From positions 9,982,001 through 10,046,000 of the forward strand of contig NC_026657.2 of NCBI RefSeq assembly GCF_000004075.3: a stretch of DNA of 64,000 nucleotides, given 5' to 3'. Positions 25,207 through 35,953 of the stretch are shown here, piece after piece. The stretch is from Cucumis sativus. Lineage: Eukaryota; Streptophyta; Magnoliopsida; Cucurbitales; Cucurbitaceae. A model generated the notes under the pieces. It did no database searches, was not told the origin of the DNA, and worked only from the letters and a program-made list of their open reading frames with translations. The position numbers were made by a program, and so were the translations under genes. Within the stretch, counting starts at the first letter, position 1. Each line of letters opens with the position of its first letter.

Positions 25207-28067
25207 ATGGCGTTTTCTAAAGTTAAGTTTCGTTTGTGTCTGTTGGCGTTTACTCTTTTTCTTGCTTGTGTGTCTGTTGGTTTGGGTGCTGAGGGTGAGA
25301 GCCTTGGCAGCGGGGTTGGGGTTGACAATGGGTGTGTGAACGGGTGTCAGGAGTTGAAGGGGAAGAATCTGGATGAGTATGCTGCTTGCGAGAAGCAATG
25401 TGGAGTGAACCAAAAGGAGACAGAGATTTGTCGACAATGGTGTCAAGTGATGAAGCCGCAAGGAGGGGAGGAGCAACGTAGGTGTCAACAGGAATGTGAG
25501 GAACGGTTGAGGGACCAAGAGCAGGGGGAGGATGTTGAGGATAAATGGAGAGATCCCGAGAGAGAGAGAGAGGAGCAGCGTCGGAGGGAACATGAGCGGG
25601 AAGAACGACGTCGTCGTGAACGTGAGAGAGAACGCGAGAGGGGTAGGGGTCGTCGCGATGAGAATGACAGAGATCCTGAGCGTGAAAGAGAAGAGAGGCG
25701 TAGGGAGGAACAACGGAGAGAGCAAGAACAACGTCGTAGAGAGCAAGAACAGAGAGAGCGAGAACGTAGAGGTAGGAGGGAGGAGGAAGATGAGGAAAAC
25801 CAAAGAGGCCCAGATTGGCGCAAGGAGCAGGAACGCAGAGAGCAAGAGCGACGTCGAAGAGAAGAGCAAGAACGTCGAGAACGCCAACGAAGAGGCGAAA
25901 GGGAGGATGAAGAGGAAAACCAAAGAGGCCCAGATTGGCGCAGGGAGCAGGAGCGCAGAGAGCAAGAGCGACGTCGAAGAGAGGAGGAACAAGAACGCCG
26001 AGAACGCCAACGAAGAGGCGAAAGGGAGGATGAAGAGGAAAACCAAAGAGGCCCAGATTGGCGCAGGGAGCAGGAGCGCAGAGAGCAAGAGCGACGTCGA
26101 AGAGAGGAGGAGCAAGAACGCCGAGAACGCCAACGAAGAGGCGAAAGGGAGGATGAAGAGGAAAACCAAAGAGGCCCAGATTGGCGCAGGGAGCAAGAGC
26201 GACGTCGAAGAGAGGAGGAACAAAGAGAACGTGAATGGGAAAGAGAGCATGGAAGAAGGGGGTCTCAAGAGAGGAGACGAGGAGGACAAGAAGAGGAGAT
26301 AAGTAGAAGAGAAGAATCGGAACGACAACATGGTGGAAGAAGCCGTGCCAATCAAGTGAAGACTCGATGGACAGAGCAAGAACAGAGCCACAATCCCTAC
26401 TACTTTCAGGAGCGTCAGTTCCAATCGAGGTTCAGATCCGATCAAGGCGAGTGGAGGGTGCTAGAGAGGTTTTCAGAGAGGTCGGAGCTTTTGAAAGGAC
26501 TTAAGAACCAGCGATTAGCAATTCTTGAGGCCCGCCCTCAGACCTTCATCATCCCTCACCATATAGATGCAGAATCTGTTCTTCTTGTTGTAAAAGGTAA
26601 TATTTTCCCCATGTTTTTGGCTATGTAAAAATGAACGTTCGATTATTTTTGACACTCTTGTGTTTATTTCTTTTCTTTTTTAGGAAGAGCAACCATCACT
26701 ACGATTGTCCAGGAAAAAAAGGAAACTAGGAAAGAGTCCTATAATGTTGAATGTGGAGATGTTATAACGATTCCAGCAGGAACAACTGTTTACTTAGCAA
26801 ACCAAGAAAATGAAGAACTCCAAATCGTAAAATTGATTCAGCCCATCAACAATCCTGGGGAATTCAAGGTTTGGGAATTCCTCTACTAAGAGTTGAATGA
26901 TGTTTCATTGGCCTTTTACTAAAGCTTCCTACTTACGTTGTAGGATTATCTTTCCGGCGGAGGTGAATCTCAAGCATATTATAGCGTTTTCAGCAATGAT
27001 GTTCTCGAAGCTGCTCTAAACGTTAGTCCCATACTATTTCTCAAAATGGAGACGAAAGATTTTAAGAAGCAATGTAACTGTCTAAATGATATTGCAGATT
27101 CCACGCGATAGACTGGAGAGGATATTCAAGCAAAAAAGCGAAAGAAGAGGAAAAATCATAAGGGCTTCACGAGAGCAACTTAAAGCGTTGAGCCAGCGTG
27201 CCACTTCCGTAAAAAAAGGTGGTCAAGGAGCTAGAGCTGTAATCAAGCTAGAAAGCCAGTCCCCTGTTTACAACAATCAATATGGTCAAATGTACGAGGC
27301 TTGCCCTGATGAGTTCCCGCAACTCCGTAGAACTGACGTTGCCACCTCTGTCCTTGATATCAAACAAGTATTGAAACAACCTTTTGATATCAACAATTGT
27401 TCAATACATAATTCACGAAATTCTTGTAGTTAACTCAATAACCTCATTTTCAGGGTGGAATGATGGTGCCCCACTTCAACTCGAGAGCCACATGGGTTGT
27501 CTTTGTTTCAAAAGGAACTGGATCATACGAGATGGGCTGCCCTCACATACAAGGAAGCCAGTGGCAACGAGGAAGGAGAGAGGAAGAACGACAGTGGAGA
27601 AGGGAAGAAGAAAGGGAACGATCAGATGAAAGAAGCAGCAGCCGAATCGAAAGAATCGCCGGTCGTCTATCACAGGGTGGCGTACTCGTAATCCCGGCCG
27701 GTCATCCAATCGCCATCATGGCTTCTCCTAATGAAAATCTCCGCTTGGTCGGCTTTGGAATCAATGCCGAAAACAATAAAAGAAACTTCCTTGCCGGTAA
27801 GTTGTCCAAAATCAATTTTACCCAGATAAATTATAACAATTTAGCTAAAGTGTAATCCAATATTCTCACATAGGGAGAGAGAACATAATGAACGAAGTAG
27901 ACAGGGAAGCGAAAGAACTTGCCTTCAACGTAGAAGGAAAACAGGCAGAAGAGACATTCAAAAGCCAGAAAGAATCTTTCTTCACAGAAGGGCCGGAAGG
28001 AGGTCGTGGAAGGTCGAGGGAGAGAACCCCGTTGTTGTCGATTTTGAAACTGACCGGTTACTTCTAA
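25207..28067 (+). CDS. PV100-like vicilin precursor: Cys-rich, Arg/Glu-rich and 7S globulin parts (6 exons, 819 aa)
   Basis: Seed storage precursor for the protein-storage vacuole. Exons: 25207-26596, 26684-26868, 26944-27021, 27098-27367, 27454-27796, 27874-28067; GT-AG throughout, 2460 bases in frame. Residues 1-28 are a signal peptide. Four CxxxC motifs follow (C43/C47, C61/C65, C75/C79, C93/C97), then an Arg/Glu-rich tract to about 375 with 40-41-residue repeats, then two cupin barrels (from about 390). Cupin 2 includes GGMMVPHFNSRA and IPAGHPIAIM, and holds an Arg/Glu-rich loop. Asn-Gln bonds, the known vacuolar processing enzyme site in pumpkin PV100, fall at 68/69, 198/199, 238/239, 279/280, 320/321 and 382/383, that is at domain borders and once per repeat. 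The length and domain order match PV100. The cupin piece after the last border site is 437 residues, close to a 50-kDa vicilin. Processing is inferred; the gene looks intact. Confidence 0.93.
25798..26230 (+). repeat. Tandem 120-123-base coding repeats in the Arg/Glu-rich tract
   Basis: Three near-identical units plus a shortened fourth begin at the Asn-Gln codons at 25798, 25918, 26041 and 26164, with spacings of 120, 123 and 123 bases. Each opens with NQRGPDWR and continues as Arg/Glu-rich sequence ending GEREDEEE. The units are almost identical at the DNA level, which points to recent unequal exchange or homogenisation. Short-read assemblies may miscount them. Confidence 0.9.
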
Positions 28068-28929
28068 AAAGGGTGAAAGAAGAGAGGAAGAAAGAAGAAG
28101 AAAGGTATGAAGGTAATAAATAAGAGGCGACGCTTATGAATGAATATAAATAATGAAATTCTATGAAAAAAGGAGGGAACTTTTTTTTTCTTTTTTGTTC
28201 TTTGGGAGTTTGTCTTAAGAAGGGGAGCTTTTTGTAAGATCATTAGGGCTTCAGTGTAAAAATTATGTATAAATAATATTATCATAATAATAGTTGTGTT
28301 CTTTTTATTTTGCTTTGTTCAAATTATATGTGAATATAATTATGGTGCTAGTAAAGTAGTGTGTGAATATGAATAGTTGTTTGGAATAACTTATAGCTTA
28401 TACAACTCGAGGAAATTGTAATTCTAAAATTAGTTTACCAAAATATAAAGTGAGTTTTATTTTATATTTTGAAAATTTATGCCAAAAAATGAGACCATGA
28501 CTAAGGAAATCATATTAGTTCACCTAAATAAGTTAGTAGTGTTTATTTTGTTGTGAATGAATCTTTTTGTAAAGAAAAGCAATATATAACAAATAATGTT
28601 ATACTTTTTTATATAACCTATATATATATAAACACCAAAATATAAAGATTTATGTTGTAGTAATATGATTCACAAACTGGTTGTGTCAAAGAGGGTGGGG
28701 GAGTTGCCCAACTCCTCCTACTCACACTCTTCAAAATGCTTAGGTTAAAAGAGCAAAAGTGAGGTTCCAACCAACGTGACTAAGACTAAGCAAATGGTAG
28801 AAAAACTAAAAGAACATATTTTAAAAAATTGGATCAAATTTTTAGGCCTCTAACAATGGGTCATCCTTGCGGGAAAAACAAACCCAAACTATCGATAGTT
28901 GTCAAAAGATTGATATTAGATTATTATTA

Positions 28930-29115
28930 ATAGAAGTTACAATCTAAATTTTAAGATTTTGTTATCAAAACTTTTGTTATATTTAGTTTAGTCTAGGTTG
29001 TTATATTTGCAACTTTTCTATCGTGATAAAATAATTTAAGATATTTATAAATATAGCAAAATGTCTTCATTTATTTAGATTAAATATTTATGACTCGTGT
29101 AACAAAATTTAAAAG
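28930..29115. repeat. MITE-like AT-rich element, family A
   Basis: Left-hand TTTTGTTATATTTAG and GTTATATTTGCAAC phrases are followed by right-hand AGATATTTATAAATATAGCAAAATG, with a short TATCGTGATAAA centre. It is the same motif family as the copy at 51660-51840. The borders are approximate. Confidence 0.4.
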
Positions 29116-29514
29116 CTCATAAGCCTCTTAATGAATTTTTGTCATAAATTTCATATTTTACCTTGATATTGCCGACAATTATTCACTTCTCTCTTTCTCT
29201 TTGCCATTTATTCATCTTCTCTTTCTTTCTTATCGCTTCTCTTCTAGAATATCAATATCGTTTAAATATCACTTTGATATGATCTAAATGATCATTTACT
29301 TAGTCAACAAGATCATTTAGCATGGTGTATATATTTCTCATAGTTAAAAAGAATTACACAACTATGTATCATTTCCTACATGATCATGAATCATGATCAT
29401 TTAGAAAAAAAAATACACTCGCATATGTAGCCGATTAATCGCATGTTGACTAAGACTTTTTTTTTTTTTGTATTTTTCATTGTGGGTGTGTTCAATTTTT
29501 TCTGTTTTCAAAAT

Positions 29515-29715
29515 CGTTTTATACAATATAAATATTTTTCATGTTTATTATATAGTTTTTAAAACCCCCATTTATATATCACAGACCGTGATAGACTCTC
29601 ATTTGCATTTATAAGGATAGAGATAGAAGTCTACATAACTAATAGTTGATAAATTGTGATATTTATTATATTTTATAATACTTTGCATAAATTTCCTATA
29701 TTTAAAAATATGAAC
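29515..29715. repeat. MITE-like AT-rich element, family A, upstream of the proteasome gene
   Basis: The centre TATCACAGACCGTGATAGACTCTCA with a later ATAGAAGTCTACATAACTAATAG, flanked by AT-rich arms ending CCTATATTTAAAAATATG, is characteristic of this element. It ends only about 75 bases before the TATA box of the proteasome gene. The borders are approximate. Confidence 0.45.
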
Positions 29716-29788
29716 TAAAACACTTATATAATTAAAAATAAATGAAAGGAAAATTGGAAAAAGAAAAGGATTTAAATCTAAAAATTGA

Positions 29789-29941
29789 TATATAAAAAGA
29801 GAAAGAAAAGAAAAAAGGCCCAAAGAGAGAACTTGCTCTTCAAGTCGTTGTAAAGCATAATTGTAGAAGAGGGAACTACCAAATTTCACAGAGGCTTTCA
29901 AAACCCAGATCGATTTCAAGAACAACAACAACAAAGAAGAT
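29789..29941 (+). promoter_or_regulatory. Core promoter and leader of the proteasome gene
   Basis: TATATAAAAAG at about 29789-29799 is a TATA box, and GGCCCA at 29817-29822 is a site II-type element (the TGGGCC/GGCCCA class bound by TCP factors and frequent in growth and housekeeping genes). The start codon is at 29942. The transcription start probably lies near 29825. Confidence 0.5.
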
Positions 29942-31724
29942 ATGGAGAGCGTATTTGGACTTGTTGGCAATGGATTCGTCATCGTGGCCGCCGATACATC
30001 GGCGGTGCACAGTATATTGGTTCACAAATCCAACGAGGACAAGATCATGGTCCTCGATTCTCACAAGCTCGTCGCAGCTAGCGGCGAACCTGGCGATAGG
30101 TTTTTAGATTTCTATTCATACAAATCTTCTTGTTGTTGTGTGTGTGTTTTTTTCTTCTCTCTAATCGTTTGCTTTTTGTCAATTACGTTCTCATTTTCTG
30201 TGATTGAATAGGGTTCAGTTCACGGAGTATATCCAGAAGAATGTGGCTTTGTATCAGTTTCGAAATGGTATCCCTTTAACCACTGCTGCTGCTGCTAACT
30301 TCACTCGCTCTGAACTCGCTACCGCCTTACGGAAGGTATATCATTTCTTGTTATTGTAAAACTTCTATTTGATGATAGTTCAGTCTTCATTTTTGGGAAT
30401 TGTGGATCCTGGGCTTTGACTTAGCATTGGAGCGGTTTTAAGCGGTTCTAATCATTCCTTTGTGATGGTAGAATACGAATAGTTGTCTTCAATCTAACTT
30501 TACTACTTTTTGGAGCTTAGGAATGTTTAAATGTTTATGCAGAGCGAGAGAATATTGTATTGATTTTCTTAGGAAAACCCTTGATTTCTGTCATCTTTAA
30601 CAATGCTTCATAATGACAGAACAATTAGACTGATAACAATCTCCGGATGTTGTATCTTAAAACACTTTGTGACTTGTGCTTTTGTTCTTGTATCCAGCTG
30701 TGTAGAGTGTAGGCAGGCCAAAGTTTGTGTATTTCTCTAATATCATGTTTCGATTTGGTATTGTCATTTGAATGGTTCGTTTCTTACCATTATGGAAGGT
30801 GTTTGTTAAATCAGAAAGTTGATAATGAACTTAACATATTGTAGTCTACTTCTTGCTCCAGCCTCTAGGGATTTCTTATGGATTTTATGATTTGTAACTT
30901 CATTTAATTCCCCTAAATTATGCTAGACATGTGTTCCAATGTAATTTGATGTGTTGGTGGGTGAGATTGGATTGATTCTAAAAGAGTAAGGCATATGATG
31001 TGATGACAACTTTATAGAATACTAATATGACTTTCGTGAAAGTTTGTTCTAGTTAACGTACTTGCGCTCTATGTTAAGTGAGTTGTGTGCTTGTCAAAGT
31101 ACCAATTATTATGTTTCACCACTACAAATGAGCTTTTACCCATAAAAGAAGAGTTCTGATGTGGTCTTTGTTGCTTAGAGCATAATAATAAGTGATCCAC
31201 TATTCCACTCATAATCCTGCATTTTGATGTATCTATGAATGAACCCTGTGAATGAGTCGTAACTTTGGGTTGATAAGTCACAAGATTCCTTGCATCATTG
31301 CTCTTTGCTGTCATGGGAAATGGAATTGTTGGTTAGGCTATAATTTTGAAGGACAGCCTGATTTCAATTGTGAGCTTTTGATTTTCAGAATCCATATTCC
31401 GTGAACATTCTTCTGGCGGGATATGACAAGGAGACCGGCCCATCCCTCTATTACGTTGACTATATTGCCACCCTTCACAAGGTTGAAAAGGGAGCTTTTG
31501 GTTATGGTTCTTACTTTTCACTCGCCATGATGGACAGACACTACCACAGCGGCATGACAGAAGAAGAAGCTATTGATCTGGTTGACAAATGCATACTAGA
31601 GATCAGGTCCAGGCTTGTTGTCGCTCCACCGAATTTCGTTATCAAAATTGTAGACAAGAACGGAGCAAGGGAGGTTGCTTGGCGCGAATCCATCAAGGAC
31701 GGAGTTAGTGTTCCTTCAGCTTAA
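29942..31724 (+). CDS. PBD: 20S proteasome subunit beta type-2 (beta-4 position; 3 exons, 205 aa)
   Basis: Structural, non-catalytic beta subunit of the 20S core proteasome in cytosol and nucleus. Exons: 29942-30099, 30212-30335 and 31389-31724, with GT-AG junctions and 618 bases in frame. The protein starts [20 protein letters not shown] with no propeptide and no N-terminal catalytic Thr, as expected for this subunit. Other family blocks are [21 protein letters not shown]-type strands, [20 protein letters not shown], and [15 protein letters not shown] near residue 135. The length equals the usual 204-205 residues of plant PBD proteins. The 1053-base second intron holds nothing I recognise. 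Confidence 0.95.
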
Positions 31725-32604
31725 GATTTAAATGTTATATCAGCAGAGGCTTGCTTTTCTTTCTGTCTTCTTAACTTTGTATGGGTGACAAGCAGGGTGT
31801 ATTTTACCCTCGTAGGTGCCCTAGTTTCAGACGTTTTGATAGAGTTATGTTGGGGTTAACGTCTCTTATTCCTGAATACATGAACAAACGAACACAATTT
31901 GAACTATAGATTGATTTATCATCTGCTGTGCTGAATGTCAAATGTTCTACTTATGATAGATTCTTAATTAAGTTGGCCTTGCAAGAAATTGTTGTTCGTT
32001 TTTTCTTTGTTATGTTGAATCTGAAAAGTGTGGTATTTGGTAAATATCCAGATCTTAACAAATCAGCTTCATTGTCCAAAGAATTTGCTTTTCTCATTGC
32101 TTGAATTCTTGACGGCCTAAGTCTAAATAGATTACTCTTTTTGGTTTTTTCGATAGGTCAAATTACCATCCTAGTTTCCCTCTTAAGAGTCTTATGCTTT
32201 TTCATAACTATTATATGTTGATTTGGTCCCTAATTCTGCTTCTTTATCTTTTAGTCAAAGTTTACCAAGTTGTCTTGATGGGTAACAGAAATCAAATGAG
32301 ATCTTTGAGGAGGTGGTAAACAAAGTATCTTTTATGACTTCTTTTTCATAATGACTTGTTAAGCTAGTTAGTGCTTGAGGATTAACTATTATCGAAGGTT
32401 CTAAATTATTTTAATTTGGGGGACAATAAATTGAAGAATTTAACAACACTCTATATCTGTTATTAAGGTATACAAACAATCAGCTCAAAGCCCAAAATCC
32501 TCATGAAACCATTCCACTCAAAAGAATAACCCCACAATTTACAAATAAATCAACAAAGATATATCTTGGAGGAACCAATAAATCGACAAATTTTCTATAT
32601 GCAT
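31725..32604. other. Convergent 3' regions of the proteasome and lipid-transfer genes
   Basis: This stretch lies between two stop codons that face each other. It contains the 3' untranslated regions of both genes and T-rich stretches. No reading frame or repeat worth naming was seen. Confidence 0.5.
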
Positions 32605-33515
32605 CTAGCTTAGCTTCAAAGCCGCACAGCTTAATGCCAACGCCAGAAGGTGGAAGTTGTAAGAAGGCATGGTGCTAGATGAGGGAGTCAGGTCCGGTGA
32701 AATCCCATTGCCAGCATCGGTGGTTGAGGTTGGAGTTTCAGCTCCTCCCTCAGTTGAAGGCGGAGTTAGAAACTCAGTAGTGTCTGTTTCCGGTGACTGA
32801 GCAGGCGTGACAGGTTGAGGGATGCCAGAACCTAATCAAGAAATCATGGCATTTGGAGATTAACACAAGTTTTTCGAACACAAAGCCAAGAGTAAAATAT
32901 ATCACAGCCAACCTTGTGGAGATGGTGAAGCTTCAGGAGAAAGAGCTGGACCAAGTGGAATAGGACCTATAAAAAGAATAAAATAGACTGTAATTATCTT
33001 TCACCCCAAAAAAAAAAGCTCAGCCTTGTAATTCTTTGAGGAATAGCACATTTACCTGGAGCTGGAATAGGAGCAGCAGAGGCTGCAAAAGGAATCAAAA
33101 TAAACATCAAGTTATCAACTTATATGCGAGAAATGAATAAAAACAAACATCTTCCGAGAAAATTTGGACTTGTACCTCTGCATTGAACAGGGACGCCGGG
33201 CATGTTACAAGCTTGAGGAAGAGAAATCGCCAATGATCGATTGATGGGTAGTTGGAAGGGAACGCTTGCAGTGACAATGAGGCAGAGACAGTCCATTCCT
33301 GAGCCGGTGAGCGACCTTAGATAATCACAACAGTCAGCAGTTGGTGAAGTGCCATTTGCTGTGCTGTTTGTGAGCAAGTTCATACAAGGAGTGAAGCGGG
33401 CGATGATGGAGGGACTGCAGGGTGAATTGATTTGGCCTGAAGCTGGAAGAATTACTACTGCAAAAGCTACAGCGAGCAACGGAATTGTTCGAGTGAGGAG
33501 AACGAATGAGGCCAT
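32605..33515 (-). CDS. GPI-anchored non-specific lipid transfer protein (LTPG type; 4 exons, 215 aa)
   Basis: Secreted, membrane-tethered lipid carrier, of the class linked to cuticle and cell-wall lipid export. On the minus strand the exons are 33515-33176, 33082-33056, 32966-32913 and 32831-32605; they sum to 648 bases. A signal peptide (about 1-27, ending PASG) precedes the eight-cysteine fold: C33, C44, C62-C63, C76-x-C78, C103 and C112. A Pro/Ser/Thr-rich linker from exons 2-4 follows, and the C-terminus ends in a hydrophobic tail (YNFHLLALALSCAALKLS), as expected for a GPI-attachment signal. Exon 2 is only 27 bases, a micro-exon supported by frame and splice sites. A TATA-like CTATAAAT lies at 33606-33613, about 90 bases upstream. 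The neighbour at 35244 is a relative transcribed away from it. Confidence 0.9.
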
Positions 33516-33613
33516 TTGGGATAGTTCTTTAGGAAGCGTATGCTAACGTAGGGATGTTTTGGACTTGGAAGTTGGTTGCAATGAAGAGGAAAAGATGATG
33601 AAGTAATTTATAG

Positions 33614-35243
33614 AAGAGACTTAAAGAGAGCCATGAGTTTGGTTTTGATGTTCAACTACCTCAGCAACCACTTTCAGAAGATAGAATGCTTGAAATAAGG
33701 CTTCAGCAAAGCTCAAATCGATTACGGCTGTATCTTGGAGGTTACAAACTTTACTGAAACTTAAGGTGTGGCATCCAGATTTGAACTTCCAATCTTAAGG
33801 GAAAGAGTATACAATGACCATTGAACTAAAATACTAATTATTTCTCTAATTCTCAGCCAAATAATCCAAGATTAAGTTTCATGTTTGATATAGAGAGCAT
33901 GAAAAATATTCAATTCTTTTCTGAATTACCCTTTAGGCCATTTAGGATTATGTAGTTAGCTTACGTCCCAAATAGAACCATCTGAAAAGGTAAATTCTTT
34001 TGACTTCCAATTTCCAAGTCATTCTACTTGATGTGAAAAGTTTCTGAATAAGTCGTCTTGATTGGTTCAAAATATACTTGTTAGGTAGCCTGGTTCAGTT
34101 TTATAAAATATTAATATATAAAAAACTAATCTTATTAGATAGATTTATTGATTTTGGTTGGTTCAATTTTGATTCTAACAACTACAAAAAGAAAAACGAC
34201 ACTAATAGTTGTCAAATTCGATCTTAGTTCGTTCATTGAAAAGTATAACCATATTGTATATAATGAAAACATTTTACCATTCGTCATAGTTATGAGTCAT
34301 AACAGCAAAACAATTCAATCACAATCAAAATTTCAATTTCCAGTACATAATGATGTAGGACTGTTTGATAATATATTAGTCTGTTAGTTTTCTAAATGTT
34401 CAGTAACTAATTCAATTTTTTATTTTTTAAACTAAACTCGTTTTAAAAATTATAATGAAAAATGTTTTAAAATTTCTTTTTAAAAGAAGACAGATTTCAA
34501 AGTAATACATTTGGTTTTCTAAAAACCAAAACAAAATCAGTTACCACAAACAGAAGGTTAATCTTTCAACTTTTTGAACACATTAGATTTCGAATAAGTT
34601 CATCGATATACAAAAATACAAGAAAAGGTTTAATAATAGTTTTATCCAACTCGAGGCCGAGCCAATTTGATCAGTGAACAGGGAGTCTGTTCCTTTTACT
34701 TTGTTATTGACATCATACTCTCTGAAATTAATGCCAATCGTTAGTCTAAACACACAGCAAAAGTTTCTCGAAGAGTTTGGATGTCCATTGACCAAACAAA
34801 GAAAATCTTAGTCTTTTAACAGAAAATCGAAGTCTTACGCTTCCTTCACGCCATTAAACATCAGCCACCCAAGTCTACAACCTTGACTCTTAAGTTTCTA
34901 AGTTTATTTCTAATGAAGGAGTTGGTAACCATGATAGCCGACCTCCATATACAATTCCCAAGTTCAAGCACTATTAGGTTTCAAAGCCTCAATCTTTGAA
35001 TAGCTTAATCCTCCAATAGTTCCAACAAAGAAAACTGTTAAGAAAGTAGGAAGAGTGGTTCACCAAATCAAACCTCTTTCCAATTTGTCCCTTTCTTCCT
35101 TCCATTTCCCTACAAAAACCACACAGTTCTCCTCCAAAATTTCACAAATCAAACTCTCTTACCTTCTGAGTTCTAATCAAATAAACTAACTTTCCTCTTT
35201 ACCATTCCAAGAAGTTGTTTTTGTATTAGTCCTCTATAGCAGA
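33614..35243. other. Spacer between two divergent lipid-transfer genes
   Basis: This is the shared upstream region of the two LTPG genes. At about 33770-33840 there is a phrase (ATTTGAACTTCCAATCTTAA, then TGACCATTGAACTAA) like the tRNA-related tails of some plant repeats, too short to classify. A family B inverted-repeat fragment lies at 34383-34560. No gene is seen. Confidence 0.45.
34383..34560. repeat. Family B inverted-repeat element, partial
   Basis: The left end GTTAGTTTTCTAAATGTTCAGTAAC and the right end GGTTTTCTAAAAACCAAAACAAAATCAGTTACCA bracket an AT-rich middle. The CAGTAAC/GTTACC ends and the AAAACCAAAAC phrase resemble the more complete element at 61187-61386. The assignment is tentative. 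Confidence 0.3.
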
Positions 35244-35953
35244 ATGGAATACACAAGGATGGTGGTGGGTCTAGTTGCGGTTATCGTTGCTGTGCACTGG
35301 GCAGGAGCAGCTGCACAGTCTGACTGTACAAATGTGCTGATCAGCATGGCGCCTTGCCTGAATTATATTACAGGGAACTCCTCTACCCCATCACAATCAT
35401 GCTGCACACAGCTTTCAAATGTTGTCCGTTCAAATCCACAGTGCTTGTGCCAGGTCCTGAATGGTGGTGGCTCGTCGCTTGGGGTGAATATCAACCAAAC
35501 ACAGGCCCTAGCTCTGCCCCAAGCTTGCAACGTTCAGACTCCATCTGTCAGCAGCTGCAATGGTAAGCATACCAATTATCACCAGCTGCATGCTATTTAT
35601 TAATAGATAATGAAGATATGAACTATTATCAATCTCTATCTAAAGTGCTAACTTGTGATACCTGAAAATTTGCCAGTTGATTCTCCCGCCGGCTCTCCAG
35701 CAGGTGCACCAGACTCTTCAAACAATGTTCCTTCAGGTATAAACATAAAAGAAAATACTTTTAATTGTATGCTTGGTCAGTTCATTCACACGGTCAATTA
35801 AAGTACCTAACTGCTTGTGCAGGAACTGGATCTAAGACTGTTCCATCGACAGACAATGGCTCATCAGACGGAAGCTCCATCCATATGTCAAAACCTCTAC
35901 TATTCTCCATCTTGTTGGCTTCTATATATGCTTCAGCTTTCAAGTTGTACTGA
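35244..35953 (+). CDS. GPI-anchored non-specific lipid transfer protein (LTPG type; 3 exons, 169 aa)
   Basis: Secreted lipid-binding protein of the plasma membrane outer face. Exons: 35244-35562, 35677-35736 and 35823-35953; 510 bases, in frame. The signal peptide is about residues 1-25 (ending GAAAQS). The eight-cysteine pattern is complete: C28, C38, C53-C54, C67-x-C69, C95 and C105. A short Ser/Pro/Gly linker ([13 protein letters not shown]) and a hydrophobic C-terminal tail ([18 protein letters not shown]) follow, which fits GPI attachment. The LPQACNV block before the seventh cysteine is typical of LTPGs. The second exon is only 60 bases. Together with the gene at 32605-33515 it forms a divergent pair of related but clearly different paralogues. 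Confidence 0.92.

Larger units (their letters stand above)
28068..29788. other. Spacer between the vicilin and proteasome genes
   Basis: It starts with the vicilin 3' untranslated region, which carries AATAA-type signals near 28260-28290. The rest is AT-rich, with a hairpin GGAGTTG-CC-CAACTCC near 28704 and two family A inverted-repeat elements at about 28930-29115 and 29515-29715. No gene is seen. Confidence 0.55.

Noticed and set aside
25532-26302. Second plus-strand frame of 256 codons inside the vicilin exon
   Set aside because: Frame-shifted reading of the same repeats; the correct frame has a signal peptide, Cys motifs and cupins.
25123-26445. Minus-strand open frame of 440 codons, Leu/Ser/Pro-rich, opposite the vicilin gene
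   Set aside because: It mirrors the Arg/Glu codons of the real gene: complementing repeated CGN/GAR codons gives a long Leu/Ser frame without stops. It has no start context, domain or independent support.
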